Shown here: positions 7,756 to 16,247 of the stretch, piece by piece
Numbering within the stretch: position 1 is the first letter of the stretch
Layout of the letters: every line of letters starts with the position of its first letter
Assembly (NCBI RefSeq): GCF_017569225.1
Contig: NZ_CP071868.1
Span: 2,790,001-2,854,000, forward strand
Length of the DNA: 64,000 bases
Reading direction: 5' to 3'
Source of the DNA: Pengzhenrongella sicca
GTDB taxonomy: Bacteria; Actinomycetota; Actinomycetes; Actinomycetales; Cellulomonadaceae
Program-made: the position numbers and the translations under genes
The notes under the pieces: generated by a model
What the model was told of the DNA's origin: nothing
Database searches by the model: none
Seen by the model: the letters and a program-made list of their open reading frames with translations, nothing else

Positions 7756-10328
7756 TGGGCCGCGTCGCGCTCCGCGGCATCCGCGCCCACCTGGTGCGCT
7801 TCGTGCTGTCGGTGCTCGCCGTCACGCTCGGCGTCGCCTTCGTGGCGGGCACCTTCTCGCTGCGCACGATGATGTCGGCGACGTTCACGGATATCGTCCA
7901 GAGCTCGATGGTCGGCGATGCCTACGTCCGCGGCACCGCCGTTGCCGCGTCCGGGCCGCAGACCGCCGACTCCGCCCCCGCGGACGGCGAGCGCGGCTCG
8001 ATCCCGGCCTCGCTCGCGGCGGAGCTCGCCGGCGTCGACGGCGTCGCGCACGCCTTCCCCGACCTCGAGGGCCCGATCGTCCTCGTCGGCGCGGACGGCA
8101 CCGCGGTCATGGGCTCCGGGGCCCCGAGCTTCGCGATGGCCCTCGACCCGGACAACCCCACCGTCGACCTCGTGGCGGGCGCACTGCCCCGCAACGAGCG
8201 CGAGATCGCGCTGGAGTCGGCGACGCTTGAGACGTCGGGCCTGGCGCTGGGCGACGAGACGACGATCGTCCTGTTCGGCGAGCTGCGCACCGTGACCGTC
8301 GTCGGCGACCTGTCGTTCGGGGCGCCGGTCGCGGGCGCGACGATCACGTTCCTCGACGTCGCGACGGCGACCGCGGCGTTCGCCGCGGACGGCCAGGTGC
8401 CCTCGATCGAGGTGTTCGCCGATCCCGGGATCGACGAGCAGGACCTGGTCGACCGGATCAGCCCGCTGCTCGCGACGTCGGGCGCCGACGCGGCCCAGGC
8501 GGTCACGGGCGCCGCGGCACGCGCCGAGACCCAGGAGACGATCGACGAGTCCCTCGGCTTCGTCACCACGTTCCTGCTCGTGTTCGCGGGGATCTCGCTG
8601 TTCGTCGGCGCCTACATCATCGCGAACACGTTCGCGATGTCGGTGCGGGAACGGATGCGCGAGTTCGCGATGCTGCGCGCCGTCGGCGCCTCCCCCACGC
8701 AGGTGTTCGCCTCGATCCTCATCCAGGCAGGCGTCGTCGGCCTCGCCGGGTCGGCGGTGGGCATCGCGGCGGGAGTCGGCCTCGTGTCCGTGCTGCGGGT
8801 GGTCTTCGATCGCATGGGCATGGCACTGTCGGGCCAGGTCCCGCTGACGGTCGGCACGGTGGCGACCTCGCTGCTCATCGGGACGCTCGTGAGCCTCGCC
8901 GCCGCGGCGCTGCCCGCCCGGCGCGCCGCCCTGACGCCGCCCGTCGAGGCGATGCGCGACGACGTCGCGAGCGCCGAGAGGTCGCTCCGCGTGCGGACGA
9001 TCGTCGGTCTCGCGTTCGCGGGAGCGGGCGCCGCCGCCGTGGTCGCGGCAGTCACCCTGGCCGACGCGAACGGCGCCGTCCTGCTCGGGCTCGGCGCGGT
9101 CGGCCTCGTCCTCGGGATGCTCCTGCTGGCGCCCGTGATCGCCCGCCGCACGCTCGGCGTCCTCGCGGCCGTCTTCGTCGCGACGGTCAAGCCCCTGGGC
9201 CGGCTCGCGCGCGGCAACGTTGTCCGCAACCCGCGGCGCACCGCGAACACCGCAGGCGCGCTGATGGTCGGGATGGCGCTCGTCGGCGCGGTCACCGTGC
9301 TCGCGGCCTCCGCAACCGTGTCGATCCGATCGATCGTCGAGACCGAGTGGGTCGCCGACTTCACGATCAGGTCGGCTACCTGGGACGTGCCCGCCGGCGT
9401 CGAGGCGCAGGTGACCGGGCTCGACTCGGTCGCCGCGGTGGACCGGGTCGACTACGGCACGGCGCTCGTGGCGACCGACGCCGCGGGCGCAGAGGCAGCA
9501 CCCACGATGGAGATCATCGGGCTGCCGGTCGCGGCGTTCGGCCGGACCCTGGAGATCGAGACGGTCGAGGGCTCCCTCGGCGCGCTGGCCGACGGCGAGA
9601 TCGCGGTCCAGGTCGCCGCGGCGAAGGACAACGGGTGGGAGCTCGGGGACACGGTGACCTTCGGGTCGGACGCGGCCGAGACGACCGCCGTCGTCGGCGC
9701 GATCGTCCGCTCCGACGGCTTCAGCGCGCCGATCCTGGCGCCCGACGACGTCTTCGCCGAGATCGTGTCGCCGGCGCACCGCGCGATCGACTCGCTGCTG
9801 GTCACTGCGGCGCCGGCCGCGACGCCCGCGCAGCTGCGCGCCGACCTGGTCGCGGTGGCGGCGCCGTACGCGGTGCTGTCGGTGCTCGACCAGGACGACT
9901 TCGCGTCGGACCTGGCCGCGCAGGTCGACCAGATCCTCGTGATCCTCTACGCGCTGCTCGGCCTCTCGGTCGTCATCGCGATCCTGGGGATCGTGAACAC
10001 GCTCGCGCTGTCCGTGATCGAGCGCACGCGCGAGATCGGCCTCATGCGGGCCGTCGGCCTCGGCCGCGCGCAGCTGGCCGGGATCGTCACGATCGAGTCC
10101 GTCCTCACCGCCGTGTTCGGCACGCTCGTCGGGGTCGGCGTCGGGGTCGCGGTCGCGGCCGCCATGCCGACGTTGTTCGCGGACGTCGGGCTGACGACGC
10201 TCGCGATCCCCTGGGGCCAGCTCGCCGCGATGGTCGCGGCGGCCGCCGCCGTGGGCGTCCTCGCCGCGCTCTGGCCCGCCGTCCGGGCCGCGCGGCTGCC
10301 CGTGCTCGACGCCGTCGCCGCGGACTGA
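7755..10328 (+). CDS. MacB/FtsX-like ABC transporter permease with two FtsX domains
   Basis: 857 aa. An N-terminal helix (about residues 14-36) precedes a MacB-type extracellular region. A first FtsX membrane unit (about 270-430, including the ISLFVGAYIIANTFAMSVRER segment) follows, then a helix pair, a second periplasmic-type domain (about 530-720) and a second FtsX unit (about 735-850, with NTLALSVIERTREIGLMRAVG). The duplicated architecture is the usual actinobacterial form. It partners the ATPase immediately upstream, whose stop codon it overlaps. Only 20 nt separate its stop from the convergent CYTH-CHAD gene. Confidence 0.92.
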   Translation: MGRVALRGIRAHLVRFVLSVLAVTLGVAFVAGTFSLRTMMSATFTDIVQSSMVGDAYVRGTAVAASGPQTADSAPADGERGSIPASLAAELAGVDGVAHAFPDLEGPIVLVGADGTAVMGSGAPSFAMALDPDNPTVDLVAGALPRNEREIALESATLETSGLALGDETTIVLFGELRTVTVVGDLSFGAPVAGATITFLDVATATAAFAADGQVPSIEVFADPGIDEQDLVDRISPLLATSGADAAQAVTGAAARAETQETIDESLGFVTTFLLVFAGISLFVGAYIIANTFAMSVRERMREFAMLRAVGASPTQVFASILIQAGVVGLAGSAVGIAAGVGLVSVLRVVFDRMGMALSGQVPLTVGTVATSLLIGTLVSLAAAALPARRAALTPPVEAMRDDVASAERSLRVRTIVGLAFAGAGAAAVVAAVTLADANGAVLLGLGAVGLVLGMLLLAPVIARRTLGVLAAVFVATVKPLGRLARGNVVRNPRRTANTAGALMVGMALVGAVTVLAASATVSIRSIVETEWVADFTIRSATWDVPAGVEAQVTGLDSVAAVDRVDYGTALVATDAAGAEAAPTMEIIGLPVAAFGRTLEIETVEGSLGALADGEIAVQVAAAKDNGWELGDTVTFGSDAAETTAVVGAIVRSDGFSAPILAPDDVFAEIVSPAHRAIDSLLVTAAPAATPAQLRADLVAVAAPYAVLSVLDQDDFASDLAAQVDQILVILYALLGLSVVIAILGIVNTLALSVIERTREIGLMRAVGLGRAQLAGIVTIESVLTAVFGTLVGVGVGVAVAAAMPTLFADVGLTTLAIPWGQLAAMVAAAAAVGVLAALWPAVRAARLPVLDAVAAD

Positions 10329-10348
10329 ACCGACCGGACCGATCCGGC

Positions 10349-11890
10349 TCAGCCGAGCCAGCGCCGCCGGCGCCGTGCGGACACCGTGTCCCACAGCGCC
10401 GGCAGCCGCTCCTCGATCCCCTCGGCCCGGGCCTGCTCGAGGGCGTGCAGCCGCCCGTACGTGAAGGTGGGCTCCCCCGCCAGGTCGGCCTGCTCCCCGA
10501 CCCGGCGCAGGACCGAGCGCACCTCGACGCTGTCGTGGTGCAGGCCCAGCAGGTCGGCGAGCTTCTTGGTCGCCCGCGCGAACCGCAGCGCGGGCTTGCC
10601 GGCCGAGGGCGCCACGAGCTCTCCCGCGTGGCGGGCCCGCTTCGCCGCCTTGCGCGCCTCGTGCAGCAGGTGCTCGCGGTCCGGCCCCGGGCCGGCGAGC
10701 GAGGCCGCTCGAAAGGCCCGCGCGAGCCGGTTCCAGTCGCGCCGGACCAGGCGCGGCAGCGCCGTCGAGGCACGGGCGCGGGCGGCCTTCGTCAGCGGAG
10801 GCTCGGCGACGAGCGCGTCGAGGGCGTCCAGCAGCCCGAGGTAGCGATCGGAGTCGAGCGCGGCGTGCACCGCGCCCAGGGCGCCTGCGTACGCGTCGGC
10901 ACGGTCCGCGTCGAGGCGCTCGGCGACCGGGCCGAGCACGAGCTCGGCGGGCTCCTGGGCGAGCAGCTCGGCGAACCGGGCGCGGCCCACCTCCGCGTCG
11001 CGCGCCGCGCCGAGCAGCCCCGCGACCCAGCTGAGCTCCGCCCGGACCTGGGCCGCAGGCTCGCCCGCGAGCAGCGTCCGGCCGGTCGCCAGCGCGCTGC
11101 GCAGGCGCCGGGTCGCGACGCGCATCTGGTGCACCGAGTCGGGCTCGTCGCGCCGCACGCGCGGGTCCTGCGCGAGCAGCTCGTCGCGCCGGCCGCGCAG
11201 GTAGGCCGTGAGCACCGCCCCGGCCGACCGCGGGTCGGTCGGGGCCGCGTAGCCGGCGTCGCGCCGCGCCGCGACCAGCCGCGGGCCCAGTGCGCGGGCG
11301 AGCTTGGACGGCGAGCCCGCCGTCGCCCCGGCCGCCTCGACGAGCGTGAGCGCGGCGGCCAGCAGGGCACGGTCGCCGCCGGCGAGCTCGACCTCCCACT
11401 CGCGCCACGCGTCGAGGCGCACCTCGCCGTCGCCCGGCGCGCGCGACGTCACGACGTCGTCGGCCACCTCGGCCAGGACCCGGCCGTCCGCGTCGCGCAG
11501 CAGGTGCACGGTCCGCCGGGTGCGCAGCACGGCGACCTCCGCCAGGGGCGCGGCGCGAACGCGGGCGCGCACCGCGGCGGCGAGCTCGCGCGGCACCGGC
11601 TCGTCGTCGGGGCCGAGCGGCACCTGGATCTCGGTCCGCTCGTCCGCAGCGACCGGCAGCTTCAGGTGCCAGCCCGCGTCGGGCCCGCCGGTGCGCCGGC
11701 GCAGCGTGAGCCCCGCCGTCGCGAGCCGCAGGTCGGGGGTGTCGAGGTAGACCGCCTCGAGCGCGACGGCCTCGAGCGTCTCGACGGCGGTGACGCCCGG
11801 CAGGCCGGACAGCTCGGGCATCGCGACCTCCGCCGACACCTCGCGCTTGATCTCGATCTCACGGTGCGTCGTTTCACGGTGCGTCGCCAT
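10349..11890 (-). CDS. CYTH and CHAD domain protein (triphosphate/polyphosphate related)
   Basis: 513 aa from the ATG at 11890. The N-terminal ~200 residues form a CYTH domain: HREIEIKREV near residue 9 supplies the ExExK triphosphate-tunnel motif, and later Arg/Lys/Glu strands (LRRRTGG, WHLKLPV) are consistent with it. Residues ~220-510 form a CHAD domain, marked by HQMRVATRRLRSAL and HEARKAAKRARHAGE, rich in conserved His/Arg/Lys. CYTH enzymes act on triphosphates (thiamine-PPP or tripolyphosphate); CHAD domains are known to bind polyphosphate. It lies downstream of a lipoprotein and an alkaline phosphatase on the same strand, which suggests a link to phosphate storage. A three-copy 18-nt repeat lies 60-115 nt upstream of its start. 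Confidence 0.92.
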   Translation of the reverse strand: MATHRETTHREIEIKREVSAEVAMPELSGLPGVTAVETLEAVALEAVYLDTPDLRLATAGLTLRRRTGGPDAGWHLKLPVAADERTEIQVPLGPDDEPVPRELAAAVRARVRAAPLAEVAVLRTRRTVHLLRDADGRVLAEVADDVVTSRAPGDGEVRLDAWREWEVELAGGDRALLAAALTLVEAAGATAGSPSKLARALGPRLVAARRDAGYAAPTDPRSAGAVLTAYLRGRRDELLAQDPRVRRDEPDSVHQMRVATRRLRSALATGRTLLAGEPAAQVRAELSWVAGLLGAARDAEVGRARFAELLAQEPAELVLGPVAERLDADRADAYAGALGAVHAALDSDRYLGLLDALDALVAEPPLTKAARARASTALPRLVRRDWNRLARAFRAASLAGPGPDREHLLHEARKAAKRARHAGELVAPSAGKPALRFARATKKLADLLGLHHDSVEVRSVLRRVGEQADLAGEPTFTYGRLHALEQARAEGIEERLPALWDTVSARRRRRWLG

Positions 11891-11949
11891 GATCACCGAC
11901 CCTACCGACGGCGCGGTGATCGCGCCGCCCGAACCCGGCGCGCCACCTA

Positions 11950-12003
11950 CTCGTTCACCGGCGCCGACTCGTTCACCAGCCCCTACTCGTTCACCAGCAC
12001 CGG
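11950..12003. repeat. Three tandem 18-nt repeats spanning the lipoprotein stop codon
   Basis: Three copies at 11950-11967, 11968-11985 and 11986-12003 share the core CTCGTTCACC with an exact 18-nt period. On the minus strand this is the last six codons of the lipoprotein gene (ending VNE), duplicated twice after its TAG stop in the same reading frame. GTTCACC is also the core of actinobacterial PHO boxes, but those repeat every 11 nt, so the period does not fit. Confidence 0.85.
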
Positions 12004-12534
12004 GACGCTCAGGATGGCGCTGTGCGCCGCGCCCGCCGGGCAGCTCACCGACAGGGGCACCCCGATCACGCCCGCCGCCGAGTGGAACTGTTCGGTCGCG
12101 GCGGAGTCGAGCACCTGCCGGCCGCTGCCGAGCAGCGCACCCGCGGCGTCGTAGCAGTCGACGCGCACCTCGAGGGCGATCACCTCGCTCACGTCGGAGA
12201 CCACGTCGAGCTGGCCGGTGACGGTCTGCGCGCCGCCGGCGTCCGGCTCGCTCAGCGCGAGCGCGCTCAGCCGCAGCCGCTCGACGAACGGACCCGGCAG
12301 CACCTCGACCGAGCCCGCGGCCGCCCCCGGCGCCACCGTCGCGGCGGGAGCCTCCTCGTCGGCGGGCGCCTGCCGGGCCACGGCCGCGGCCGACGCCGCC
12401 GCATCGACCCGAGCCGCGCCGTCGGCGGACGAGCCCTCGGCCGAGCACGCGGCGAGCGCGGCGAGCAGCCCGACCGCGAGGACGCACCCCGCGGCCCGGC
12501 GAGCGGACGCCCGCACGCGGGGCGCACGCCGCAC
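11983..12534 (-). CDS. Putative secreted lipoprotein with FxLyD-like C-terminal domain
   Basis: 183 aa if the GTG at 12534 is used (177 aa from the GTG at 12516; neither has a strong ribosome-binding sequence). A basic, Arg-rich start, a short hydrophobic stretch (CVLAVGLLAAL) and the lipobox LAAC predict a lipid-anchored protein on the outer face of the membrane. An Ala-rich linker of ~45 residues follows, then a ~100-residue beta-rich domain (FVERLRLSALALSE to the C-terminus). That domain resembles small extracellular domains in which a Cys pair (in RVDCYDA and SVSCPAG) may form a disulfide. Function is unknown. It lies 47 nt downstream of the alkaline phosphatase on the same strand and may share its transcript. 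Its stop codon is inside a three-copy repeat. Confidence 0.7.
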   Translation of the reverse strand: MRRAPRVRASARRAAGCVLAVGLLAALAACSAEGSSADGAARVDAAASAAAVARQAPADEEAPAATVAPGAAAGSVEVLPGPFVERLRLSALALSEPDAGGAQTVTGQLDVVSDVSEVIALEVRVDCYDAAGALLGSGRQVLDSAATEQFHSAAGVIGVPLSVSCPAGAAHSAILSVPVLVNE

Positions 12535-12581
12535 GCGGCGGGGCGCACCCGGCGCCCCGCCGCCCACCGCGCGGGATCGGC

Positions 12582-14027
12582 TCAGGACGCCACCCGCAGC
12601 CCGATCGCCGCGGCCATCTGGTCGTACAGGTCCGTGTTGTCCTGCTCGCCCACGAACCGGTCGCTCTCGCGCCCGAAGCTGAACAGCGGGACGTCGGCGC
12701 CCGTGTGGTTGCCCGAGAGGTAGGTCAGCCACAGCGACGCCTCGGGGCTGCCGTCGACAACCTCCGCCGGGTCGTCCGCGGTGCGGAACGTGGCCGGCGC
12801 GAAGTTCGTCGCGCTGGCCGAGCCGGCGCCGTTGACCGCACCGGTCGAGCGCAGCGGGTCCAGTGCCGTGTTGCTGGACCGGACCGGGGTCTGGGTGGAG
12901 CTGGTCCCGGACTGGTTGATCGGGGGCGCGCCCGCCTCCGCGTTGGTGAACGACCCCTTGCCGATGATGTTGAAGCCGGCGCACTCGTGGTCCGCCGTGA
13001 CGATCACCAGCGTGTTCTTGTCGGTCTTGGCGTACGCGACCGCGGCCGCGACGGCGTCGTCGAACGCCTTCATCTCGCCGAGGGTCTGGGCCGCGTCGTT
13101 GGCGTGCGAGCGCTTGTCGATCATCGCGCCCTCGATCTGCAGGAAGAACCCGTTCCGGCGCGCGGTCTTGCCCTGCGACAGCAGCTCGATCGCCTTCGTG
13201 GTCATCTCCGGCAGGCTCGGCTCGGCCTGCACGGCCGGGGTCGGGAACCCCTTGGCCTTGTTGACCTCGACGGTCATGTTGCCCGTGTTGAACAGGCCGA
13301 TCACCTTGCGGTCGGTCCCGGTCACCGTCGCCAGCTCGGCGCCCGTCGCGACGGTCGTCCCGAACGCGCCGAGCACCTCGTAGCCGTTGGTCTCCATGAT
13401 CGCCTGATCCTCGGCCGTGAATCGCGCGTTGCCGCCGCCGAGGATGACGTCGGCGACGTTGTTGCGCGCGATCTGCTGCGCGATCGGCAGGTAGGGCTGG
13501 CCGCCGATGGTCTCGCAGGACTCGACGGTGTAGGTCGGGCCCTGGCAGCCGCGCAGGGCCGCGTGCGAGAACATCGCCGCGGGCGTCGCGTCGGTGATCT
13601 CCGCCGTCGAGACGTTGCCCGTGCGCAGGCCGGCCGACTTGGCCTGCTCCATGAGGGTCGGGACGATGGCGCCGTAGGAGTCGACCCCGATCGCGGCGTT
13701 GTAGGTCTTGACCCCCGACGACCACGCGGTCGCCGCCGACGCCGAGTCCGTCACCAGCTCCGGCACCGCGGTGCCCCGCTCGACCGCGTAGGTCTGCACC
13801 GAGCCGAGGACCGGCAGCTGCTCCATCGCCAGCTGGCCTGCGGCGCCGTAGTAGCGCACGCTCGCGGCATCGACGTGCGTCTCACCCATCCCGTCGCCGA
13901 TCAGCAGGATGATGTTCTTGGCCTTGCCTTTGGACGAGTCTGCGGCGGCGGACTGGGCGGCGAACGCCCCGCCGGTGAGGGTGAGGGCCGCCGTCGCGGC
14001 GATTGCGGCGATGCGTCGAGAGGTCAC
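12582..14027 (-). CDS. phoA: Secreted alkaline phosphatase
   Basis: 481 aa, GTG start at 14027 with an AGGAG ribosome-binding sequence 8 nt upstream. An N-terminal Sec signal (RRIAAIAATAALTLTGGAFA) is followed by the PF00245 fold. The metal-binding IGDGMG motif has D45. The catalytic segment VTDSASAATAW carries the nucleophile S95 after D94. Later metal ligands lie in TADHECAGF and in the HTGAD segment near the C-terminus. The enzyme releases inorganic phosphate from phosphomonoesters outside the cell. A PHO-box-like direct repeat at 14102-14123 lies 75 nt upstream, consistent with induction by PhoP under phosphate limitation. Divergent from the SRPBCC gene. Confidence 0.93.
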   Translation of the reverse strand: MTSRRIAAIAATAALTLTGGAFAAQSAAADSSKGKAKNIILLIGDGMGETHVDAASVRYYGAAGQLAMEQLPVLGSVQTYAVERGTAVPELVTDSASAATAWSSGVKTYNAAIGVDSYGAIVPTLMEQAKSAGLRTGNVSTAEITDATPAAMFSHAALRGCQGPTYTVESCETIGGQPYLPIAQQIARNNVADVILGGGNARFTAEDQAIMETNGYEVLGAFGTTVATGAELATVTGTDRKVIGLFNTGNMTVEVNKAKGFPTPAVQAEPSLPEMTTKAIELLSQGKTARRNGFFLQIEGAMIDKRSHANDAAQTLGEMKAFDDAVAAAVAYAKTDKNTLVIVTADHECAGFNIIGKGSFTNAEAGAPPINQSGTSSTQTPVRSSNTALDPLRSTGAVNGAGSASATNFAPATFRTADDPAEVVDGSPEASLWLTYLSGNHTGADVPLFSFGRESDRFVGEQDNTDLYDQMAAAIGLRVAS

Positions 14028-14101
14028 AAGAACTCCTGGTCTGCAGGCGTCGGGTCGGGACGTCACCGACGCTAGTGAGCCGGCCCGGGCCCCGGCCGTC
14101 G

Positions 14102-14123
14102 CCTGTGCGACGCCTGGGTGAAC
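14102..14123 (-). promoter_or_regulatory. Candidate PHO box (two 11-nt direct repeat units) for the alkaline phosphatase
   Basis: On the minus strand the first unit is GTTCACCCAGG (14123-14113), which matches the Streptomyces PhoP unit G(G/T)TCAYYYR(G/C)G at every position. The adjoining 11 nt, CGTCGCACAGG (14112-14102), match it partially. The pair lies 75 nt upstream of the phosphatase GTG and 25 nt upstream of the divergent SRPBCC ATG. Identified from the remembered consensus, not by a matrix search. Confidence 0.6.
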
Positions 14124-14147
14124 ACTGCGCGACGGCATACTCGGGGC

Positions 14148-14555
14148 ATGACCACTCGCCCGGCACGCACCGTCAGCGTCTCGATCGACCGGGCCCCGGA
14201 CGCCGTGTACCGGTACCTCGTCGACCCGCACCACCTGCCCACCTGGGCGCCCGGCTTCGCGACCGCGGTGCACCGCGAGCCCGCCGGGTGGGTCGCCGAG
14301 ACCGCCGGCGGCCGGTTCCAGGTCGCGTTCGCGCCGCACAACCGGTTCGGCGTCGTCGACCATCGCGTCACGTCCGACGACGGCGTGGACGACACCAACC
14401 CGATGCGCGTCATCGCCAACGGGACCGGCTCCGAGGTGCTCTTCACGCTGTTCCACCCCGTCGGCGCCGACGACGCCGCGTTCGAGGCCACCCTCGCCGT
14501 CGTGGCGTCGGACCTGCGCACGCTCAAGGGCGTGCTCGAGAGCCTCGAGCCCTGA
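14148..14555 (+). CDS. SRPBCC-family protein
   Basis: 135 aa from the ATG at 14148 (an in-frame GTG at 14118 would add 10 residues). The sequence begins with the usual strand RTVSVSIDRAPDAVYRYLVDP and ends with the long C-terminal helix (DLRTLKGVLESLEP). That is the START/Bet v1-like helix-grip fold, which binds hydrophobic ligands or acts as a small cyclase/dehydratase-type fold. No catalytic residues specific to a known subfamily are seen. It is a single gene, divergent from the alkaline phosphatase; the PHO-box-like site lies in the shared upstream region, so co-regulation is possible. Function is unknown. Confidence 0.8.
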   Translation: MTTRPARTVSVSIDRAPDAVYRYLVDPHHLPTWAPGFATAVHREPAGWVAETAGGRFQVAFAPHNRFGVVDHRVTSDDGVDDTNPMRVIANGTGSEVLFTLFHPVGADDAAFEATLAVVASDLRTLKGVLESLEP

Positions 14556-14560
14556 CGCAC

Positions 14561-14596
14561 GGAACCCGGCGGCGCGCCGAGCGCACCACCGGGTCC
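14561..14596. terminator. Possible bidirectional hairpin between SRPBCC gene and fixX
   Basis: GGAACCCGG (14561-14569) pairs with CCGGGTCC (14589-14596) with one bulged A, around an inner palindrome CGGCGCGCCG. It lies between two convergent genes. No T-tract is present, as often in high-GC actinobacteria. Confidence 0.4.
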
Positions 14597-14628
14597 TGTG
14601 TTCGCGAGCGGTCCTGCGAGCGCTGCGG

Positions 14629-14916
14629 TCAGCCCTCGCGGAACTGGATGCCGAAGCCGCCGCGCGGGTAGTGCCATTTCAGCGCGCCGGGCGCGGCGAC
14701 CTGCAGGCAGGTCCCGCACTCGAGGCAGGCGGCGTACTCGACGGAGAGCGTCCCGTCCGCCTCCTCCGTGTACACGTGCGCCGAGCAGCAGCGCACGATC
14801 GTCTGGGCGCACCCGGTGGCCTTGACGACCTCCTGGTTCACCTCGATGTGGCTTTCTTCCTCGTCGAGCTCGAAGCGGTTCTTCGCGAGGCGCTCCGGAA
14901 CGGAAAGTGGTTTCAC
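14629..14916 (-). CDS. fixX: FixX ferredoxin-like protein of the FixABCX complex
   Basis: 95 aa, GTG start at 14916 overlapping the fixC stop by 4 nt. It is a small ferredoxin-like protein carrying the family Cys pattern (a CRCC-type pair near residue 44 and CLECGTC near 64-70) and the characteristic ending WHYPRGGFGIQFREG. In the FixABCX complex, FixX holds the 4Fe-4S clusters that pass electrons from FixC to the quinone pool, while FixAB sends the other electron to ferredoxin or flavodoxin. It is the last gene of the fixABCX operon and is convergent with the SRPBCC gene. Confidence 0.9.
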   Translation of the reverse strand: MKPLSVPERLAKNRFELDEEESHIEVNQEVVKATGCAQTIVRCCSAHVYTEEADGTLSVEYAACLECGTCLQVAAPGALKWHYPRGGFGIQFREG

Positions 14917-16247
14917 AGTGCTCGTACCCCCGCAATGCCGTCGCTGATGAGGTGCTTGATCTTGACCGGTGACTTCTTGAAGGCCTTGTACGCGACCTTG
15001 ATGATGTGCTCGCGCGGCGTGTTGTCGTGATCGAAGACGCCGTGCAGGACGTTGCCGATCAGGTCGCCGTAGTCCTTGTACATCCGCTCGACCTCGAGGA
15101 ACCCCGGCGCCTTGGCGTAGGTCTTCATGTCGTGGCCGGCGTACGAGGCGTCAAACGCCGCGCGGTACCCGGCGAGCCCGGCCTTCGAGGTGTCCTTGCT
15201 CTCGAGCGCCGCGCCGATGCCGGTGGCCGCGGCCACCCCGGAGGCGACCGCGAGGTCCATCCCCCGGACGGTGAGACCCGTGTTGAGCGTGAGCCCGGCC
15301 GCGTCCCCGACGACGACGAGGCCGTCCATCGTGATCTCGCCCATCATCTCGAGGCCGCCCTCGGCGACGAGGTGGCAGCCGTACTCGACGAGCTCCCCGC
15401 CCTCGAGATAGGGCGCGATGTACGGGTGCGCGAGGAAGTGGTCGAAGATCTCCGAGCTCGACTTCTTCTTCGCGGTGAGGTCGTCGAGACGCAACACGAC
15501 GCCGACGGAGACGGAGTCGATGTTCGTGTACATGAACCCTCCGCCGCCCACCCCCTGCGTGCAGTCGCCGACGACGGCGAACGCAGCGCCCTCGTCGCCC
15601 GTGACGTTGAACCGCGACTCGACGGTCTCGCGCGGCAGGTTGACGACGCACTTGACGCCGATCGCGAGGTGGTTCAGGGGCTCCTTGGTTCGCAGCCCCA
15701 CCTCCTGCGAGATGAACGAGTTCACGCCGTCCGCGGCCACGACCACGTGGGCGTGCAGCTCGTCGTCGCCGGCCTTGACCCCGACGACGCGCTTGCCGGT
15801 CGGCCCGTCCTCGGTGAGGACCTTGTCCACCCGGACGCCGGGCATGATGAACACGCCGGCTTCCTCGCACTTGTCCGAGAGCCACGCGTCGAGCTTCGCG
15901 CGCAGCACCGTGACCGCGTTGACCGGGTCGGCAAGGCGCGAGTCCTTGTAGTCGATCCCGATCGAGCTCTCGGCGTTGAGGAAGTTGATGTAGTTCCGGG
16001 TGATGTGCCGCTCGATGGGCGCCTCGGTGAGGAAATCCGGGAAGACCTCCTGCATCCCGCGGCAGTACAGCACGCCGCCGGAGAGGTTCTTCGAGCCGGG
16101 CGCCTCGCCGCGCTCGATGAGCACGACGGTGCGACCCTGCTGCGCGAGCTGGTACGCCGTGACGCAGCCGGCGATGCCGCCACCGATGACGATGACGTCG
16201 AAGTCGGGCTCCGCGGCCTCGGCGACCTCGGGCGTGGGCGTCGTCAC
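14913..16247 (-). CDS. fixC: FixC, flavoprotein quinone oxidoreductase subunit of FixABCX
   Basis: 444 aa. An N-terminal FAD-binding Rossmann motif (VIVIGGGIAGCVTAYQLAQQG near residues 18-38) is followed by the ETF-QO/FixC pattern, including GSKNLSGGVLYCRG near 52-65 and a second FAD contact GDAAGLTLNTG near 317-327. FixC is the ETF-quinone-oxidoreductase-like subunit that receives electrons from the FixAB flavoprotein and, with FixX, reduces quinone at the membrane. It overlaps fixB by 4 nt upstream and fixX by 4 nt downstream, giving tightly coupled translation. Confidence 0.93.
   Translation of the reverse strand: MTTPTPEVAEAAEPDFDVIVIGGGIAGCVTAYQLAQQGRTVVLIERGEAPGSKNLSGGVLYCRGMQEVFPDFLTEAPIERHITRNYINFLNAESSIGIDYKDSRLADPVNAVTVLRAKLDAWLSDKCEEAGVFIMPGVRVDKVLTEDGPTGKRVVGVKAGDDELHAHVVVAADGVNSFISQEVGLRTKEPLNHLAIGVKCVVNLPRETVESRFNVTGDEGAAFAVVGDCTQGVGGGGFMYTNIDSVSVGVVLRLDDLTAKKKSSSEIFDHFLAHPYIAPYLEGGELVEYGCHLVAEGGLEMMGEITMDGLVVVGDAAGLTLNTGLTVRGMDLAVASGVAAATGIGAALESKDTSKAGLAGYRAAFDASYAGHDMKTYAKAPGFLEVERMYKDYGDLIGNVLHGVFDHDNTPREHIIKVAYKAFKKSPVKIKHLISDGIAGVRAL

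Noticed and set aside
7347-11408. A 1353-codon open frame on the minus strand
   Set aside because: It runs antisense through the MacB-like ATPase and permease and into the CYTH-CHAD gene. Its translation is Arg/Asp/His-rich with no fold, as expected for a shadow in very GC-rich DNA.
11950-12003. A genuine PHO box upstream of the CYTH-CHAD gene
   Set aside because: GTTCACC occurs three times, but with an 18-nt rather than an 11-nt period, and the repeats coincide with coding sequence; kept only as a repeat.
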